Shown: positions 44,295 to 55,518 of the stretch, piece after piece | How positions within the stretch are numbered: position 1 is the stretch's first letter | Layout: each line of letters opens with the position of its first letter | DNA from: Rahnella variigena | Lineage (GTDB): Bacteria > Pseudomonadota > Gammaproteobacteria > Enterobacterales > Enterobacteriaceae | DNA: 64,000 nt | Direction: 5' to 3' | NCBI RefSeq assembly: GCF_003610915.1 | Contig: NZ_NSDJ01000001.1 | Location: 1,426,001-1,490,000 of the forward strand | Position numbers and translations under genes: made by a program | The notes under the pieces: generated by a model | Databases searched by the model: none | Seen by the model: only the letters and a program-made list of their open reading frames with translations | What the model was told of the DNA's origin: nothing

Positions 44295-45116
44295 ATGCAG
44301 TATTGGGGAAAACTGCTCGGACTTATCCTTGGCTTATGGTCAGGTTTAGGCTTCTGGGGAATTGTTGCAGGGCTGGTGATAGGGCATATGTTTGATACCG
44401 CGCGTTCCGCGAAACGCCGGGGATATTTTGCCGATCAGCAGACACGTCAAACCATCTTTTTCCGCACCACCTTTGAGGTGATGGGGAATCTGACTAAATC
44501 AAAAGGTAGAGTTACCGAAGCAGATATTCAGATCGCCAGTCTTTACATGGAACGTATGCAACTGCATGGCGAGCAACGTGAAGCCGCGCAACGTGCCTTC
44601 CGTGATGGCAAAGAAGCCAATTATCCTTTGCGGGAAAAAATGCGTGAACTGCGCAGTGCGTGTTTTGGTCGTTTTGACCTGATACGGACTTTTCTGGAAA
44701 TTCAGATCCAGGCGGCCTATGCCGACGGTTCATTGCATCCTAACGAACGCGAAGTGCTGTATGTGATTGCTGAAGAACTGGGTATTTCACGGATGCAGTT
44801 CGATCAGTTCCTGCGCATGATGGAAGGCGGCCAGCAGTTTGGCGGCCATCAGCAGGGCGGGCGTTCCTATGGCGGCGGTTATCACCAGACGCAGCAAGGC
44901 CCGACGCTGGCGGATGCCTGTAAAGTGCTGGGCGTGAATGCCACCGACGACGCGACGACCATCAAGCGTGCCTATCGCAAACTGATGGGCGAGCATCATC
45001 CTGACAAACTGGTGGCGAAAGGTTTGCCACCTGAAATGATGGAAATGGCCAAGGAAAAAGCGCAGGCGATACAGGCGGCGTATGACCTGATCAAACGCGA
45101 AAAAGGCTTTAAATAA
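44295..45116 (+). CDS. djlA: Co-chaperone DjlA (membrane-anchored J-domain protein)
   Basis: 273 residues. One N-terminal membrane segment ([24 protein letters not shown]), a central TerB-like helical domain (about 55-180), a Gln/Gly-rich linker ([20 protein letters not shown]) and a C-terminal J domain with HPD in [14 protein letters not shown]. Works with DnaK at the inner membrane; linked in E. coli to Rcs signalling. GAGGAG lies before the ATG. Confidence 0.96.
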   Translation: MQYWGKLLGLILGLWSGLGFWGIVAGLVIGHMFDTARSAKRRGYFADQQTRQTIFFRTTFEVMGNLTKSKGRVTEADIQIASLYMERMQLHGEQREAAQRAFRDGKEANYPLREKMRELRSACFGRFDLIRTFLEIQIQAAYADGSLHPNEREVLYVIAEELGISRMQFDQFLRMMEGGQQFGGHQQGGRSYGGGYHQTQQGPTLADACKVLGVNATDDATTIKRAYRKLMGEHHPDKLVAKGLPPEMMEMAKEKAQAIQAAYDLIKREKGFK

Positions 45117-45126
45117 CGTCATCGTA

Positions 45127-45156
45127 AAAAAGGCGTCCATTCCAGGACGCCTTTTG
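45127..45156 (+). terminator. Bidirectional terminator between djlA and the autotransporter gene
   Basis: AAAAGGCGTCC, ATTCC, AGGACGCCTTTT (one bulge base) between convergent genes. Confidence 0.88.
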
Positions 45157-45182
45157 CTTTTCGTTTCATATGCGGTCAGGGA

Positions 45183-48100
45183 TCAGAAACTCACCTTCAC
45201 GCCTGCAATCGCCTGCCAGTAATCAACCCCTTCATCTTCAATTCTGTGCTGATACTGCACACCGGTGTTCAGTGACACATTTGGTGTCGGGTTACTGATA
45301 ATCCCCAGATCGATCATACCAGAGCTACCTGTTGCCCCACTGCGGAAGCTGTTGCTGACGTCGCTGTAGGTGTCCCCGATGTCCACTGACGCATCGTCAC
45401 TGAGATCTTTAATGAACAGGGTATTGGCGGTCACCGCCCATTTACCTGCATTCGCGGTATCCCAGTCGTAGCGGTAACGCATCCCTAAGCGGGCAGTCGG
45501 ACGGGTGATATCGTCATAATGCACCTTGGTATTATCAACATCTGTAAAATCATCGACTTGCAGTCGCTGAACGCCAAACCCAACGGATGGCGTCAGCTCA
45601 TGATTGCCTGCCTGGATTTTATATCCTACATCGACAGAGCCGCCGAAGGATTTCGCACTGATATCCGCCACTTCACCGCTGCGCAGGTCGGTCGAGACAT
45701 TGCCATCATAGATGGCGACATCCGAAGCCACATCCACCGTTAATCCGCTGACATACTGATACGAAAGCAGTGAAGAGAGTCCCCAGGTGGTGTATTGCGT
45801 TTTGCTGTTGCCATCGGCGGCATCCGGCGTGACATCCAGATTAGCGCTGGAAAGGCCGAGGCTCAGTCCCAATGCGTGAGTATCATTACCCAGTTGCAGA
45901 ACTTTACCGCCAAACAACCAGCCTTCTTCTTTCTGGGTGTAGTCATAGCCATAATTCATAAAGCCCAACGAGGAATGATATTTGTCTTCTCCGTTGAGGT
46001 ACTGGAAGAACATGTGCAGTTTTTTATCATCCTGCGCCAGTGTCTGGTTACGGAATGTCTCATTCACCCGGCTGTTATAGCTCAGCAGGGCGGAAGGTAA
46101 TGAAAGATAGGAAGGTACCTGCGGTGTGACAGCCGGGCGTGTATTTTTCCCGTTGTCATCCTCATCGGGTGTCGGAGCAGGAGGAACAGGTATGTCGCTG
46201 TCATCCGGAGTTGGGTCTGGAATCGGTGTATCATCGCCGCTGTCATCCGGTGTCGGATCGGGAACCGGCGTATCGTCGCCGCCGTCATCCGGCGTGGGAT
46301 CCGGAACAGGCGTGTTATCGACAGGCACCGTATTATCGCCTTCAGTCAGCATGTTGTTTTGCAGACGATAGTCCCAGAACTGATCGCCGCTTCCTTCAAC
46401 ATCACGCTGCTCTTCGGAGCTGCGTCCCGGCGCGAAAGCGTAAAGGTTGTAGGCATAAGCGCCACGCGCGACGTATTCCCCCGCCAGTTTGAAGCTGTTT
46501 TTTGTGGCGTTACCCGCTACCTGAATCAGAGAAATCCCTTCCTGATTATCTGCTGCACCGTCATTATCCGTGTCGGTGAAGAAGCCGGCACCCGAAGGTG
46601 TGACCTGAACGATAACAGGGGTTGAAGAAACCACGTCGCCATTGATCAGTAACTTGTCGGTTTGCGCAAAACTCGGGTCGAAATGTGTGCGCAAGCTGAG
46701 CAGATTATTGTTACCTGCAGCGAGTGTGCCGTTAACGGTTTGTGTTGCCGGCACAAAGGCATCGCTTTCGCTCTCTGCTGGCCATTGAGGAAGAAGCTGA
46801 ACATCATCTTTCAGAATAAGATCTGTGACGGTGCTGTTTCCTGCCAGCACGGTGTTTTGTTCCATAGTCACGGTCGAGGTAAGGGAGCCGTTGAGGATCA
46901 ATGCGCCGCTGTAAATATGGGTTGAGCCGGTGAAGGTATTATCGCTGTTGATATATAACGCACCCGGCGCCATTTTTTTCAGCGTCCCGTTACCGGAAAT
47001 GGCGGCATCTATGATCACATCATTATTGCCATCAGTGCTGGTGGTTTTATTGTCTGTCTGATCAACGGAAATCACACTGCCAGAGGCTAACTCAACCTGA
47101 CCGCTCAAATGTGATTTGCTGTTCAGCATCATGTTTGCCTGCTCATTGAGCTTAACGTTGGCATTCAGCGTGGCATGTTCATTCACCCGCAGGGTGGCAT
47201 GGCTGGCGACATCAACCTGGTTAACATTATAGGTTTCATCAATCCAGTCATCACTGAAAACAGTGCCGCCGGCATGCGGTGTCGGGCGTCCGACCAGTCT
47301 TAGAATGCCGTTTTGCACGGAAAGCTGATTCAGATCGGCACCGCCCGCCAGGTCCCAGATGCCCGCAGAAGAATCAGGAGCATAATCGACATTTAAATTT
47401 GATGCTGTTTCTTTACTGCCGAGATGGCCAATAAATGTCTGGTTATCTGAGTTATTCAACGTCAGCGTACTGATCTGGTCTGCATTGCTGTTAATAATCG
47501 CTGCACCAGAATCACTGTGATTGATGGTGCTGAAAGCCATGTCATAGCCATTCAGATCCAGATTACCGCCACGGTAGCCAAAGTTTATGTCACTGCTTTC
47601 AATCTGGTTTTCACCGCCGATCTGCACCGTCGGGCGCCCGCTTACGATGGTGATTTTGGAGAAGGCCTTTTGCTCACCCGCTTCATTGGCTTGTTGTGCC
47701 AGAACCACCAGACCGTCGCCAACATTCAGCGCGCCGCCATTATTGCCCACGGCATTGACGTACAGCGTACCTTCACCGATTTTATGCAGGGTGTCTCCGT
47801 CTAATCCATTGACTTCCCAGTCGACGGTTTTCCCCGCATCGACTTCGATCCCGCCGCCCACCCAGGTGCTGTTGGCTCCGTCGGCAGAGACGACGCGGTA
47901 ATCGTTGGAAAACTGCAGTTTTGCCGCACCGTGATTCACCGCGCTGTCGAGTACGATCAGGCCGCCATCACCGGCAAAGCGCAGGTCTTTGGAGGCATCG
48001 AGTTCATCATTCGTGGCCTGCGAAGGCAGAGCCGTGTTAACACCGTGCCACTGCCAGCTGTTATCGCCCTGGGTAATATTGGCCGCCGTCCAGTGAATGT

Positions 48101-48974
48101 CGCCATCGGCGGCGATATCAGTCACATCCGGGTCAATATTTTTGGCAAACACGCTCTCCATGAAAGCCTGTTGTATGTAAAGGGTATAGCTGTCGTATTT
48201 ATAAGGTCCGTAACCGCCGCTCCAGGGTGAAACCCCGACAATTTTCCAGATTTTTTCTTTATTGTCATAAACAAACAGCGGGCTGCCGCTGTCACCGGCC
48301 TGAATTGCACTGCTGAAAGGCTGAACGCGTGAATCTGTAGGACCATAATTGATCCACTTCAGTTGCCCGCTCTGAAAGGTAGGATTAACAATCGTGCCAC
48401 CCGATTTCCAGACATACGCATCCGCGAGATATTTCATTTTATGCGTAACAGGATCGACCTGATATTGCGTGCCGGATCCGGCGCGTGCGAAATAGGTATA
48501 ACGCTCTTTATCAGTGGTAAACTCAGCGGGATCTGCGACAGGCATCGGTGCAGCTTCAGTAACCACTTTATTTAAACGCGGGACATGGAAATCTTTATTT
48601 TTGGTGTAATACTCCGGGTCAATGTTGCGATTAATCAGTTTATAGGTAGTTCTGTATTTCGCATGATTCCCAAAGTCTACGGAAGTATATCCACCGTTAT
48701 GGGCCACGCTGACAATATAAGAGGGAGAAATTAATGTCGCGAACCCCAGACTGCTGACGGCGCCAAAATCAGGCATAGGGAAGTTAAGAATGCCCGCTGA
48801 CGTGCCGTCCGTTTTAAAAACTTCGATATTTTCTTCACCCGCACCATATTTCCCAAGGTTTTCAGCAAAATCACGATAGTCCTGAACCGCGACATCCTCG
48901 CGCATTACACCGGCATCGGCATCAAAAAGCGCCAATGCAATCAGGCTGCTGAGCAGCTTTGGTTTCCATTTCAT
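45183..48974 (-). CDS. S6-protease-like autotransporter (type Va secretion)
   Basis: 1263 residues. Signal peptide-like MKWKPKLLSSLIALALFDADA. The N-terminal S6 (IgA1-protease/SPATE-type) chymotrypsin-like domain has the catalytic His in IVSVAHNGGY, a probable Asp in KDFHVPRLNKVVTEA and the serine in QAGDSGSPLF. The passenger is a beta-helix rich in Asn/Asp/Gly repeats. An acidic Pro-rich linker with three 14-residue repeats (DDTPVPDPTPDD) precedes the C-terminal 12-strand autotransporter barrel (about 1000-1263), which ends IAGVKVSF. No SPATE-type cleavage motif was seen between helix and barrel, so the passenger may stay attached or be cut otherwise. Substrate unknown. Inserted between djlA and rluA. 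Confidence 0.93.
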   Translation of the reverse strand: MKWKPKLLSSLIALALFDADAGVMREDVAVQDYRDFAENLGKYGAGEENIEVFKTDGTSAGILNFPMPDFGAVSSLGFATLISPSYIVSVAHNGGYTSVDFGNHAKYRTTYKLINRNIDPEYYTKNKDFHVPRLNKVVTEAAPMPVADPAEFTTDKERYTYFARAGSGTQYQVDPVTHKMKYLADAYVWKSGGTIVNPTFQSGQLKWINYGPTDSRVQPFSSAIQAGDSGSPLFVYDNKEKIWKIVGVSPWSGGYGPYKYDSYTLYIQQAFMESVFAKNIDPDVTDIAADGDIHWTAANITQGDNSWQWHGVNTALPSQATNDELDASKDLRFAGDGGLIVLDSAVNHGAAKLQFSNDYRVVSADGANSTWVGGGIEVDAGKTVDWEVNGLDGDTLHKIGEGTLYVNAVGNNGGALNVGDGLVVLAQQANEAGEQKAFSKITIVSGRPTVQIGGENQIESSDINFGYRGGNLDLNGYDMAFSTINHSDSGAAIINSNADQISTLTLNNSDNQTFIGHLGSKETASNLNVDYAPDSSAGIWDLAGGADLNQLSVQNGILRLVGRPTPHAGGTVFSDDWIDETYNVNQVDVASHATLRVNEHATLNANVKLNEQANMMLNSKSHLSGQVELASGSVISVDQTDNKTTSTDGNNDVIIDAAISGNGTLKKMAPGALYINSDNTFTGSTHIYSGALILNGSLTSTVTMEQNTVLAGNSTVTDLILKDDVQLLPQWPAESESDAFVPATQTVNGTLAAGNNNLLSLRTHFDPSFAQTDKLLINGDVVSSTPVIVQVTPSGAGFFTDTDNDGAADNQEGISLIQVAGNATKNSFKLAGEYVARGAYAYNLYAFAPGRSSEEQRDVEGSGDQFWDYRLQNNMLTEGDNTVPVDNTPVPDPTPDDGGDDTPVPDPTPDDSGDDTPIPDPTPDDSDIPVPPAPTPDEDDNGKNTRPAVTPQVPSYLSLPSALLSYNSRVNETFRNQTLAQDDKKLHMFFQYLNGEDKYHSSLGFMNYGYDYTQKEEGWLFGGKVLQLGNDTHALGLSLGLSSANLDVTPDAADGNSKTQYTTWGLSSLLSYQYVSGLTVDVASDVAIYDGNVSTDLRSGEVADISAKSFGGSVDVGYKIQAGNHELTPSVGFGVQRLQVDDFTDVDNTKVHYDDITRPTARLGMRYRYDWDTANAGKWAVTANTLFIKDLSDDASVDIGDTYSDVSNSFRSGATGSSGMIDLGIISNPTPNVSLNTGVQYQHRIEDEGVDYWQAIAGVKVSF
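46201..46326 (-). repeat. Three 42-bp tandem repeats in the autotransporter linker
   Basis: Units at 46201, 46243 and 46285, each starting TCATCCGG on the plus strand, encode three copies of a 14-residue D/P/T motif. They are in frame and slightly diverged. Copy-number change would alter linker length between passenger and barrel. Confidence 0.9.
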
Positions 48975-49120
48975 TATTATCTTCCCTGAGGATGAAATTA
49001 TTAAAAAGGAGGGGATGTTAACAGTTGCAGGAAGAGTAATGACAGGTCAGTCAATAACTGGCTCAGGGAATATACTATTTTGCGGGGCGTTAAAACCTAA
49101 TAAAACAATATGATGGAAAT

Positions 49121-49163
49121 ACAATACATATTACTTAAAAGTGATTTAAGAAATATGTATTGT
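49121..49163. repeat. Long AT-rich hairpin between rluA and the autotransporter
   Basis: Outer arms ACAATACATATT (49121-49132) and AATATGTATTGT (49152-49163), an A-A mismatch, then inner arms CTTAAA / TTTAAG around a 5-base loop: 18 pairs in 43 bases. It starts about 145 bp before the autotransporter ATG and 9 bp after the rluA stop. No strong T-run follows on the minus strand. Confidence 0.8.
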
Positions 49164-49171
49164 TTGAATGA

Positions 49172-49891
49172 TTAAAAATCCGGCTCGCAATTAAACACCA
49201 GCGGCGCATCCGTTATCGGATGGTAGAACGATAATTCCTGGGCGTGCAGTTGCAAACGGTCTGCTGCCGCCAGTGCCTGCGGATGCGCATAGAATTTATC
49301 GCCCAGAATCGGATGCCCGAGCGCCAGAAGGTGTACGCGCAGCTGATGCGAACGTCCGGTGATTGGCCGCAGTTTCACCCGCGTGGTGCCGTCATCATCC
49401 CATGACATCACTTCGTATTGCGTCAGCGCCTTTTTGCCGGTTTCATGGCAGACCTTCTGCTTTGGCCGGTTGGGATAATCGCAAATCAGCGGCAAATCGA
49501 TAATGCCGTAATCTTCTTCAACCCGTCCCCAGACCCGTGCGATATACACTTTCTTGGTTTCGCGCTCGCGGAACTGACGTTTCAGCTCACGCTCAGCCTC
49601 TTTGGTCAGTGCCACGACGATCACGCCGCTGGTCGACATATCCAGACGATGGACGGATTCAGCCTCGGGAAATTGCTGCTGAATACGCGTCATCAGGCTG
49701 TCCTGATGCTCAGCCAGTTTGCCCGGTACCGAAAGCAGGCCGCTCGGTTTATTGACCACCATGATGTGTTCATCCTGAAAAATCACCTGTAACCAGGGAT
49801 CGGTCGGTGGATTGTAATTTTCCAGCGGCCGGGTTTTTGAAGGTTCAGGGATTATGGGTTGATGTTCGCTCATAGCGGTTTCAGTCTGCAT
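49172..49891 (-). CDS. rluA: 23S rRNA pseudouridine746 / tRNA pseudouridine32 synthase
   Basis: 239 residues. Catalytic aspartate in SVHRLDMSTSGVIVVAL; KPSGLLSVPGK near the start and ITGRSHQLRVHLLALGHPILGD later are family motifs. It modifies both 23S rRNA and some tRNAs. The protein is about 20 residues longer at the N-terminus than in E. coli; an ATG at 49873 would shorten it by six. It lies just after the rapA terminator. Confidence 0.96.
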   Translation of the reverse strand: MQTETAMSEHQPIIPEPSKTRPLENYNPPTDPWLQVIFQDEHIMVVNKPSGLLSVPGKLAEHQDSLMTRIQQQFPEAESVHRLDMSTSGVIVVALTKEAERELKRQFRERETKKVYIARVWGRVEEDYGIIDLPLICDYPNRPKQKVCHETGKKALTQYEVMSWDDDGTTRVKLRPITGRSHQLRVHLLALGHPILGDKFYAHPQALAAADRLQLHAQELSFYHPITDAPLVFNCEPDF

Positions 49892-49897
49892 TCGGGT

Positions 49898-49932
49898 TGA
49901 AATAAAGAAGGGATGCAGACCGGCTGCATCCC
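49898..49932 (-). terminator. Terminator of rapA
   Basis: GGGATGCAG (49910-49918) and CTGCATCCC (49924-49932) form a perfect 9-bp stem with a 5-base loop; on the minus strand TTCTTTATTT follows. It ends just before the rluA start. Confidence 0.8.
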
Positions 49933-49939
49933 GTCGGGC

Positions 49940-52837
49940 TTACTGGTGGCTGACCACCACCAGGCGGATCGCATCCAGACGCCAGCTGGCATCGTTCAGA
50001 TTCGCCAGCACCTGTTTACGGTTAGAGTCTACCGATTCCAGTTCGTCATCACGAATGTTCGGGTTCACTTCCTTCAGTGCTTTCAGGCGATCCAGCTCTT
50101 GGGTCAGTTGCTCGTCGGCTTCCACTTTGGCCGCTTCAATCAGGGCGCGTGCCTGCTCAGCGATTTCCGCTTCTGCCTGTTGCAGCATGGCGTGAACGTC
50201 CTGCTGCACCGCATTCACCAGCTTGCTGGAGTTATGACGGTTAATGGCGTTCAGCTGTCGGTTAAAGCTTTCGAATTCGACCTGAGCCGCCAGATTGGTG
50301 CCTTTGCGATCCATCAGCATGCGCACCGGCGTCGGTGGCAGGAAACGGGTCAGTTGCAGATGTTTCGGCGCCTGACATTCCACCACGTACACCAGCTCAG
50401 CCAGCAGGGTACCGACCGGCAGTGCTTTATTTTTCAGGATCGACACCGCACAGCTGCCGGTATCGCCGGACAGGATCAGATCCAGCCCGTTTCGCACGAT
50501 GGGATGTTCCCAGCTGATGAACTGCGCATCTTCACGGGACAGCGCCTGTTCACGATCGAAGGTGACGGTACAACCGTCTTCCGGCAGCCCCGGGAAATCC
50601 GGCACCAGCATGTGATCGGAAGGCGTCAGTACGATCAGATTGTCGCTGCGATCCTCCTGATTGATGCCGACGATATCGAACAGATTCAGCGCAAAGTTGA
50701 CCAGGTTAACGTCGTTATCCTGCTCGCCGATTTCCTTCGCCAGTTGCTGCGCACGTTCGCCGCCGTTGGAATGCATCTCCAGCAGACGGTCGCGGCCATT
50801 TTCCAGCTTCTCTTTCAGCGCATCATGTTCGGCGCGACATGTGAGAATAAACTCATCCAGACCTGCCTGCTCGGCAGGCGTCGCCAGGAAGGCAATCAGT
50901 TGCTCATAGGCGCTGTCATAAATGGTACGGCCGGTCGGACAGGTATGTTCAAACGCGTCCAGACCTTCATGGAACCAGCGAACCAGCACCGACTGCGCGG
51001 TCTGTTCGAGGTAAGGCACCATGATGTCGATATTATTTTGCTGGCCGATACGATCCAGACGCCCGATACGCTGCTCCAGCAGATCCGGGTTAAACGGCAG
51101 ATCGAACATCACCATTTTGCTGGCGAACTGGAAGTTACGGCCTTCGGAGCCGATTTCGGAACACAGCAACACCTGCGCGCCTTCTTCCTGAGAAGCAAAG
51201 TAAGCGGCAGCGCGGTCACGTTCAATGATCGACAACCCTTCGTGGAACACGGCGGCACGGATCGCTTCACGTTCACGCAGAACCTGCTCCAGTTGCAATG
51301 CGGTGGCGGCTTTGGCGCAGATCACCAGCACTTTCTCGTCACGGTTGGCGGTCAGATAACCGAGCAGCCATTCGACGCGTGGATCAAAGTTCCACCAGGT
51401 GGCGTTCTCGCCTTCGAACTCCTGATAAATCTGCTCCGGGTACAGCATGTCGTGCGCACGGGCTTCGGCGGTTTTCTTCGCGCCCATAATGCCTGAGACT
51501 TTAATCGCGGTCTGATACTGCGTCGGCAGCGGCAGTTTCACCGCGTGCAGATGGCGCTCAGGGAAACCTTTCACGCCGTTACGGGTGTTACGGAACAGCA
51601 CGCGGCTGGTGCCGTGACGATCCATCAGCATGGAAACCAGCTGTTTCGCTGCCGCTTCATCGCCTTTATTGGCGGCGGTCAGCAGGGCATCGGTATCGGC
51701 GTTGCCGACACTTTCACCCAGTAACGCCAGCGCTTCCGGCGTCAGAGGTTCTTTGTTGAGTAATAGCGTGACGGCATCGGCCACCGGCTGATACTGCTGT
51801 TGTTCTTCAATGAATTCTTCGTAATCGTGGAAACGATCCGGATCCAGCAGGCGCAGACGCGCAAAGTGACTTTCCTGACCCAGTTGTTCCGGCGTCGCCG
51901 TCAGCAGCAGAACGCTCGGGATTTGCTGGGAAAGTTGCTCGATAACCTGATATTCGCGGCTTGGCGCGTCTTCGCTCCACACCAGATGGTGCGCTTCGTC
52001 GACCACCAGCATGTCCCACGCCGCATCAGAAAGCTGCTCAAGGCGGGATTTATTGCGGCGCACGAAATCAAGAGAACAGATCACCAGCTGTTCAGTTTCA
52101 AACGGATTAGTCGCCTCATGCACGGATTCAGCGTAGCGGTCGTCATCAAACAGAGAGAAACGCAGGTTGAAGCGGCGCAGCATTTCTACCAGCCACTGGT
52201 GTTGCAGGGTTTCAGGCACCACGATCAATACGCGCTCAGCACGGCCAGACAGCAGTTGCTGATGAATAATCATACCGGCTTCAATGGTTTTACCCAGACC
52301 CACTTCATCAGCCAGTAAAACGCGAGGCGCGTGACGCTGACCGACTTCGTAAGCAATATGCAACTGATGCGGGATCAGGCTGGCGCGCATACCGCGCAGG
52401 CCGCCGAATTCCAGACGGAACTGCTCGCGCTGATATTTACGGGCGCGGAAACGCAGGGCGAAGCGATCCATACGGTCAATCTGACCGGCAAACAGACGGT
52501 CCTGCGGCTTACTGAACGTCAGCTTGCTGTCGAGCAGCACTTCACGCATCGCGACGCCGGTTTCTTCGGTATCCAGACGGGTACCGATGTAAGTCAGCAG
52601 GCCTTTATCTTCCAGGACTTCTTCGACCTGTAACTGCCAGCCTTCATGACTGCTGATGGTGTCACCGGGATTGAACATCACGCGGGTGATCGGGGAATCA
52701 TTTCGGGCATACAAACGGTTTTCACCGGTGGCGGGGAAAAGCAGAGTAACCATGCGCACGTCCAGCGCTACTACGGTCCCTAATCCTAATTCGCTTTCCG
52801 TATCGCTTATCCAGCGTTGACCCAATGTAAACGGCAT
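49940..52837 (-). CDS. rapA: RNA polymerase-associated ATPase RapA (HepA)
   Basis: 965 residues, SWI2/SNF2 family. Tandem Tudor-like N-terminal domains (about 1-110), Walker A in [22 protein letters not shown] box [10 protein letters not shown], helicase C-terminal motifs ([31 protein letters not shown]) and a long C-terminal spacer/coiled-coil region. It recycles RNA polymerase stalled after transcription. Monocistronic, downstream of polB. Confidence 0.98.
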   Translation of the reverse strand: MPFTLGQRWISDTESELGLGTVVALDVRMVTLLFPATGENRLYARNDSPITRVMFNPGDTISSHEGWQLQVEEVLEDKGLLTYIGTRLDTEETGVAMREVLLDSKLTFSKPQDRLFAGQIDRMDRFALRFRARKYQREQFRLEFGGLRGMRASLIPHQLHIAYEVGQRHAPRVLLADEVGLGKTIEAGMIIHQQLLSGRAERVLIVVPETLQHQWLVEMLRRFNLRFSLFDDDRYAESVHEATNPFETEQLVICSLDFVRRNKSRLEQLSDAAWDMLVVDEAHHLVWSEDAPSREYQVIEQLSQQIPSVLLLTATPEQLGQESHFARLRLLDPDRFHDYEEFIEEQQQYQPVADAVTLLLNKEPLTPEALALLGESVGNADTDALLTAANKGDEAAAKQLVSMLMDRHGTSRVLFRNTRNGVKGFPERHLHAVKLPLPTQYQTAIKVSGIMGAKKTAEARAHDMLYPEQIYQEFEGENATWWNFDPRVEWLLGYLTANRDEKVLVICAKAATALQLEQVLREREAIRAAVFHEGLSIIERDRAAAYFASQEEGAQVLLCSEIGSEGRNFQFASKMVMFDLPFNPDLLEQRIGRLDRIGQQNNIDIMVPYLEQTAQSVLVRWFHEGLDAFEHTCPTGRTIYDSAYEQLIAFLATPAEQAGLDEFILTCRAEHDALKEKLENGRDRLLEMHSNGGERAQQLAKEIGEQDNDVNLVNFALNLFDIVGINQEDRSDNLIVLTPSDHMLVPDFPGLPEDGCTVTFDREQALSREDAQFISWEHPIVRNGLDLILSGDTGSCAVSILKNKALPVGTLLAELVYVVECQAPKHLQLTRFLPPTPVRMLMDRKGTNLAAQVEFESFNRQLNAINRHNSSKLVNAVQQDVHAMLQQAEAEIAEQARALIEAAKVEADEQLTQELDRLKALKEVNPNIRDDELESVDSNRKQVLANLNDASWRLDAIRLVVVSHQ

Positions 52838-53046
52838 AATCTCTCTCTGTGTTGTTTGCTCGGTATACGACGACTGCGCAATGCGTGTTCAGCCCGTGAA
52901 CTTTCTCGGGCAATAGTTTTCTTTCCCCGCCAGATGGCGCGGAGTAGTTCGCTGTGTGAGGATGTTTCAGAAATGGGAAAGGGCGCTATGGTAATGGAAG
53001 GTAAGCCTTTCGTCACCTGCGAATCAAAGAGCAATCCTTTTTTTGC

Positions 53047-55491
53047 TCAGAATAATCCCATCTGACCTGTAATCAGTGTAGCAAAGTCGTCATGCAGGAA
53101 AGGTAAAATACCGTCGGCAACCGGCTCCAGCTGACGTTCGATGTAATGATCGTAATCGATGGGGGACTGGCGGTTCTCCAGAGGTTCAGGCCCGGAGGTG
53201 GTCATCACGTAACTTATCCAGCCGCCGTTCTGATACTGTTTTGCGCGCCCGTGCTGAACATTATAATCATCCGCCAGCCTTGCGGCGCGAACATGCGGCG
53301 GAACGTTTTTTTCGTAATCACTCAGCTTGCGGCGAAGACGTTTGCGGTACACCAGCTTGTCATCAAATTCGCCGTCGAGCGTGCGCGCCACATAATCGCG
53401 GACGTAATCCTGATATGGCTGCCGGTGGAAAATGCGCTGATACAGTTCCTGCTGAAACTCCTGCGCCAGTTTCGTCCAGTCGGTGCGCACGGTTTCCAGC
53501 CCTTTATAAACGATGTGCTCGCCGTCGGCGTCATTCACCAGGCCGGCATAGCGTTTTTTGCTGCCGGTTTCCGAACCGCGGATGGTCGGCATCAGGAAGC
53601 GCTGATAGTGCGTTTCGAATTCCAGTTCCAGCGCGCTTTCCAGCCCGTATTCCTTTTGCAGATGCGCTTTCCACCAGACATTAACCTGTTCTACCAGATG
53701 ACGACCAATGACGCTGGCGTCTTCCTGTGAATGGGGTTTATTGAGCCAGACAAAGGTGGAATCGGTGTCCCCGTAAATCACCTGATAGCCTTCGGCCTCA
53801 ATCAGTTCACGGGTCTGGCGCATAATGTCGTGCCCGCGCAGCGTAATAGAAGACGCGAGGCGTGGATCAAAGAACCGGCAGCCGCTGGAGCCGAGCACGC
53901 CGTAAAAGGCGTTCATGATGATTTTCAGTGCCTGCGAGAGGGGTTTATTTTTCTGCTTTTTAGCTTCCTCGCGGCCCATCCAGATCTGGCGGACGATCTC
54001 CGGCAAACAATGTTTTTCCCGCGAGAAGCGGGCGTTGCGGTAACCCGGCACCGAGTGTTCGTCGTCAGGCTGTTGCAGTCCGGCAACCAGCCCGACCGGG
54101 TCGATCAGAAAAGTACGAATAATCGACGGGTACAAACTTTTATAATCGAGCACTAATACGGAATCGTACAAACCGGGGCGCGAATCCATTACAAAGCCAC
54201 CAGGGCTCATTTCACCCTCTAATTCGCCCAGATTTGGCGCGACATACCCGGCGCGGTGCATGCGCGGTAAATAAAGATGGGTAAACGCCGCTACCGAACC
54301 GCCGCTGCGATCTACCGCCAGACCCGTCACCGAGGCACGTTCCAGCAAAAACGGCATCAGCTCTGTTTTGGCGAAAATACGCGTCACCAGTTCGCAGTCT
54401 TTCAGGTTATAACGTGCCAGCGCCGGTTTATCTTCGCGAAAACGCTGTTCGATTTCGGCCAGCCGCTGATAGGGATTGTCACTGGCTTTGCCTTCGCCTA
54501 ATAAACTTTGCGAGACGAATTCCAGACTGAACGAGTTGAAGTTCCAGAATGCGGATTTCAGTGCTTCAATGCCGTCGATAATCAGGCGGCCAGCGGCAGC
54601 GGCAAAAAAATGCCCCTGTTTGAACCCATGTTCACGCCATTCCAGATCACCGCCACCGCGCCCGAATTTCAGCGGGATTTTGTAGCGGTCAGCATGTTTC
54701 TGTAAAACGCGCAGGTCGAACTGCACCACGCTCCAGCCGATGATGGAATCGGGGTCGTAAGTCTCCAGCCACTCATTGAGTTTTTCCAGTAACTGCGGGC
54801 GGCTGTCGACGTAAACCATGTTGAAATCGAACTGAGCATCCGGATCGCCGTTGGGCGGGCCGAGCATATAAACGTGGCGCTGCCCGCAGCCTTCCAGCCC
54901 GATGCAATACAACTCGCCGTTGCCGCTGGTTTCGATATCCAGCGAACACAGTTTCAGCGGGGGCCGGTAATCTTCCGCCGGTTTCATTTTGGTGTCCAGC
55001 AACAGCTTGTCCGGCCCGGGTTTGCCGCTGAACCAGACCGGTGCGGTGATATAGCGTTCCATCAGGAAGCGTTCCGGCGGGCGGATATCCGCTTCGAAAA
55101 CATTGACGCCATTATCTTTCAGCAGTTTTTCAATCCGCATTAACTGCCGGTGTTGCGGGCAGTAAAGCCCAAGAACGGCGCGGGATTGGAAATCCTGCAA
55201 CGGCAACGGACGCAGACTAATATTTTTTTCATCAATGAGAATACGCTCCGCCGCCGCACGCTGTTCAGCGGGAATAAACGCCACCGATTCCTGCAAGGGC
55301 AGACGCACTTTTTGCGGGCCGTCGTCTGTCGCCAGCCATAAATCCACCTCTGTACCCCGCGGCGTGTCGCGCCAGTGGCGGGTCAGCACAAATCCCTGAC
55401 GCGGCGCCGTGTCAGGGGTTCGGGCAGATGAGGGGACGGAATTTGCGTTAATAAGCGCCTCGGAACAGATGAAATAAAAGATGAAATGCAA
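53047..55491 (-). CDS. polB: DNA polymerase II (family B)
   Basis: Up to 814 codons. Exonuclease motif [16 protein letters not shown], polymerase motifs [34 protein letters not shown] and [11 protein letters not shown] are complete. SOS-induced polymerase for replication restart and translesion synthesis. The 5' end is uncertain: before [14 protein letters not shown] there is no ATG or GTG. A TTG at 55491 has no ribosome-binding site; an ATT at 55452 lies 5 bases after GAGG. A LexA-like site lies just upstream. araBAD does not follow. Confidence 0.95.
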   Translation of the reverse strand: MHFIFYFICSEALINANSVPSSARTPDTAPRQGFVLTRHWRDTPRGTEVDLWLATDDGPQKVRLPLQESVAFIPAEQRAAAERILIDEKNISLRPLPLQDFQSRAVLGLYCPQHRQLMRIEKLLKDNGVNVFEADIRPPERFLMERYITAPVWFSGKPGPDKLLLDTKMKPAEDYRPPLKLCSLDIETSGNGELYCIGLEGCGQRHVYMLGPPNGDPDAQFDFNMVYVDSRPQLLEKLNEWLETYDPDSIIGWSVVQFDLRVLQKHADRYKIPLKFGRGGGDLEWREHGFKQGHFFAAAAGRLIIDGIEALKSAFWNFNSFSLEFVSQSLLGEGKASDNPYQRLAEIEQRFREDKPALARYNLKDCELVTRIFAKTELMPFLLERASVTGLAVDRSGGSVAAFTHLYLPRMHRAGYVAPNLGELEGEMSPGGFVMDSRPGLYDSVLVLDYKSLYPSIIRTFLIDPVGLVAGLQQPDDEHSVPGYRNARFSREKHCLPEIVRQIWMGREEAKKQKNKPLSQALKIIMNAFYGVLGSSGCRFFDPRLASSITLRGHDIMRQTRELIEAEGYQVIYGDTDSTFVWLNKPHSQEDASVIGRHLVEQVNVWWKAHLQKEYGLESALELEFETHYQRFLMPTIRGSETGSKKRYAGLVNDADGEHIVYKGLETVRTDWTKLAQEFQQELYQRIFHRQPYQDYVRDYVARTLDGEFDDKLVYRKRLRRKLSDYEKNVPPHVRAARLADDYNVQHGRAKQYQNGGWISYVMTTSGPEPLENRQSPIDYDHYIERQLEPVADGILPFLHDDFATLITGQMGLF

Positions 55492-55498
55492 AGACAGA

Positions 55499-55518
55499 GT
55501 ATGGTTATTTATACAGTC
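55499..55518 (-). promoter_or_regulatory. LexA-like box upstream of polB
   Basis: ATGG, 8 bases, ACAG on the plus strand with AT-rich centre: 6 of 8 key bases and 13 of 20 overall of the SOS consensus. One half (TATACAGT) is perfect. E. coli polB is LexA-controlled. Confidence 0.42.

Noticed and set aside
49913..51496. 527-codon plus-strand frame opposite rapA
   Set aside because: It lies wholly antisense to the conserved rapA gene, has no domain features, and is typical of GC-rich reverse-frame openness.
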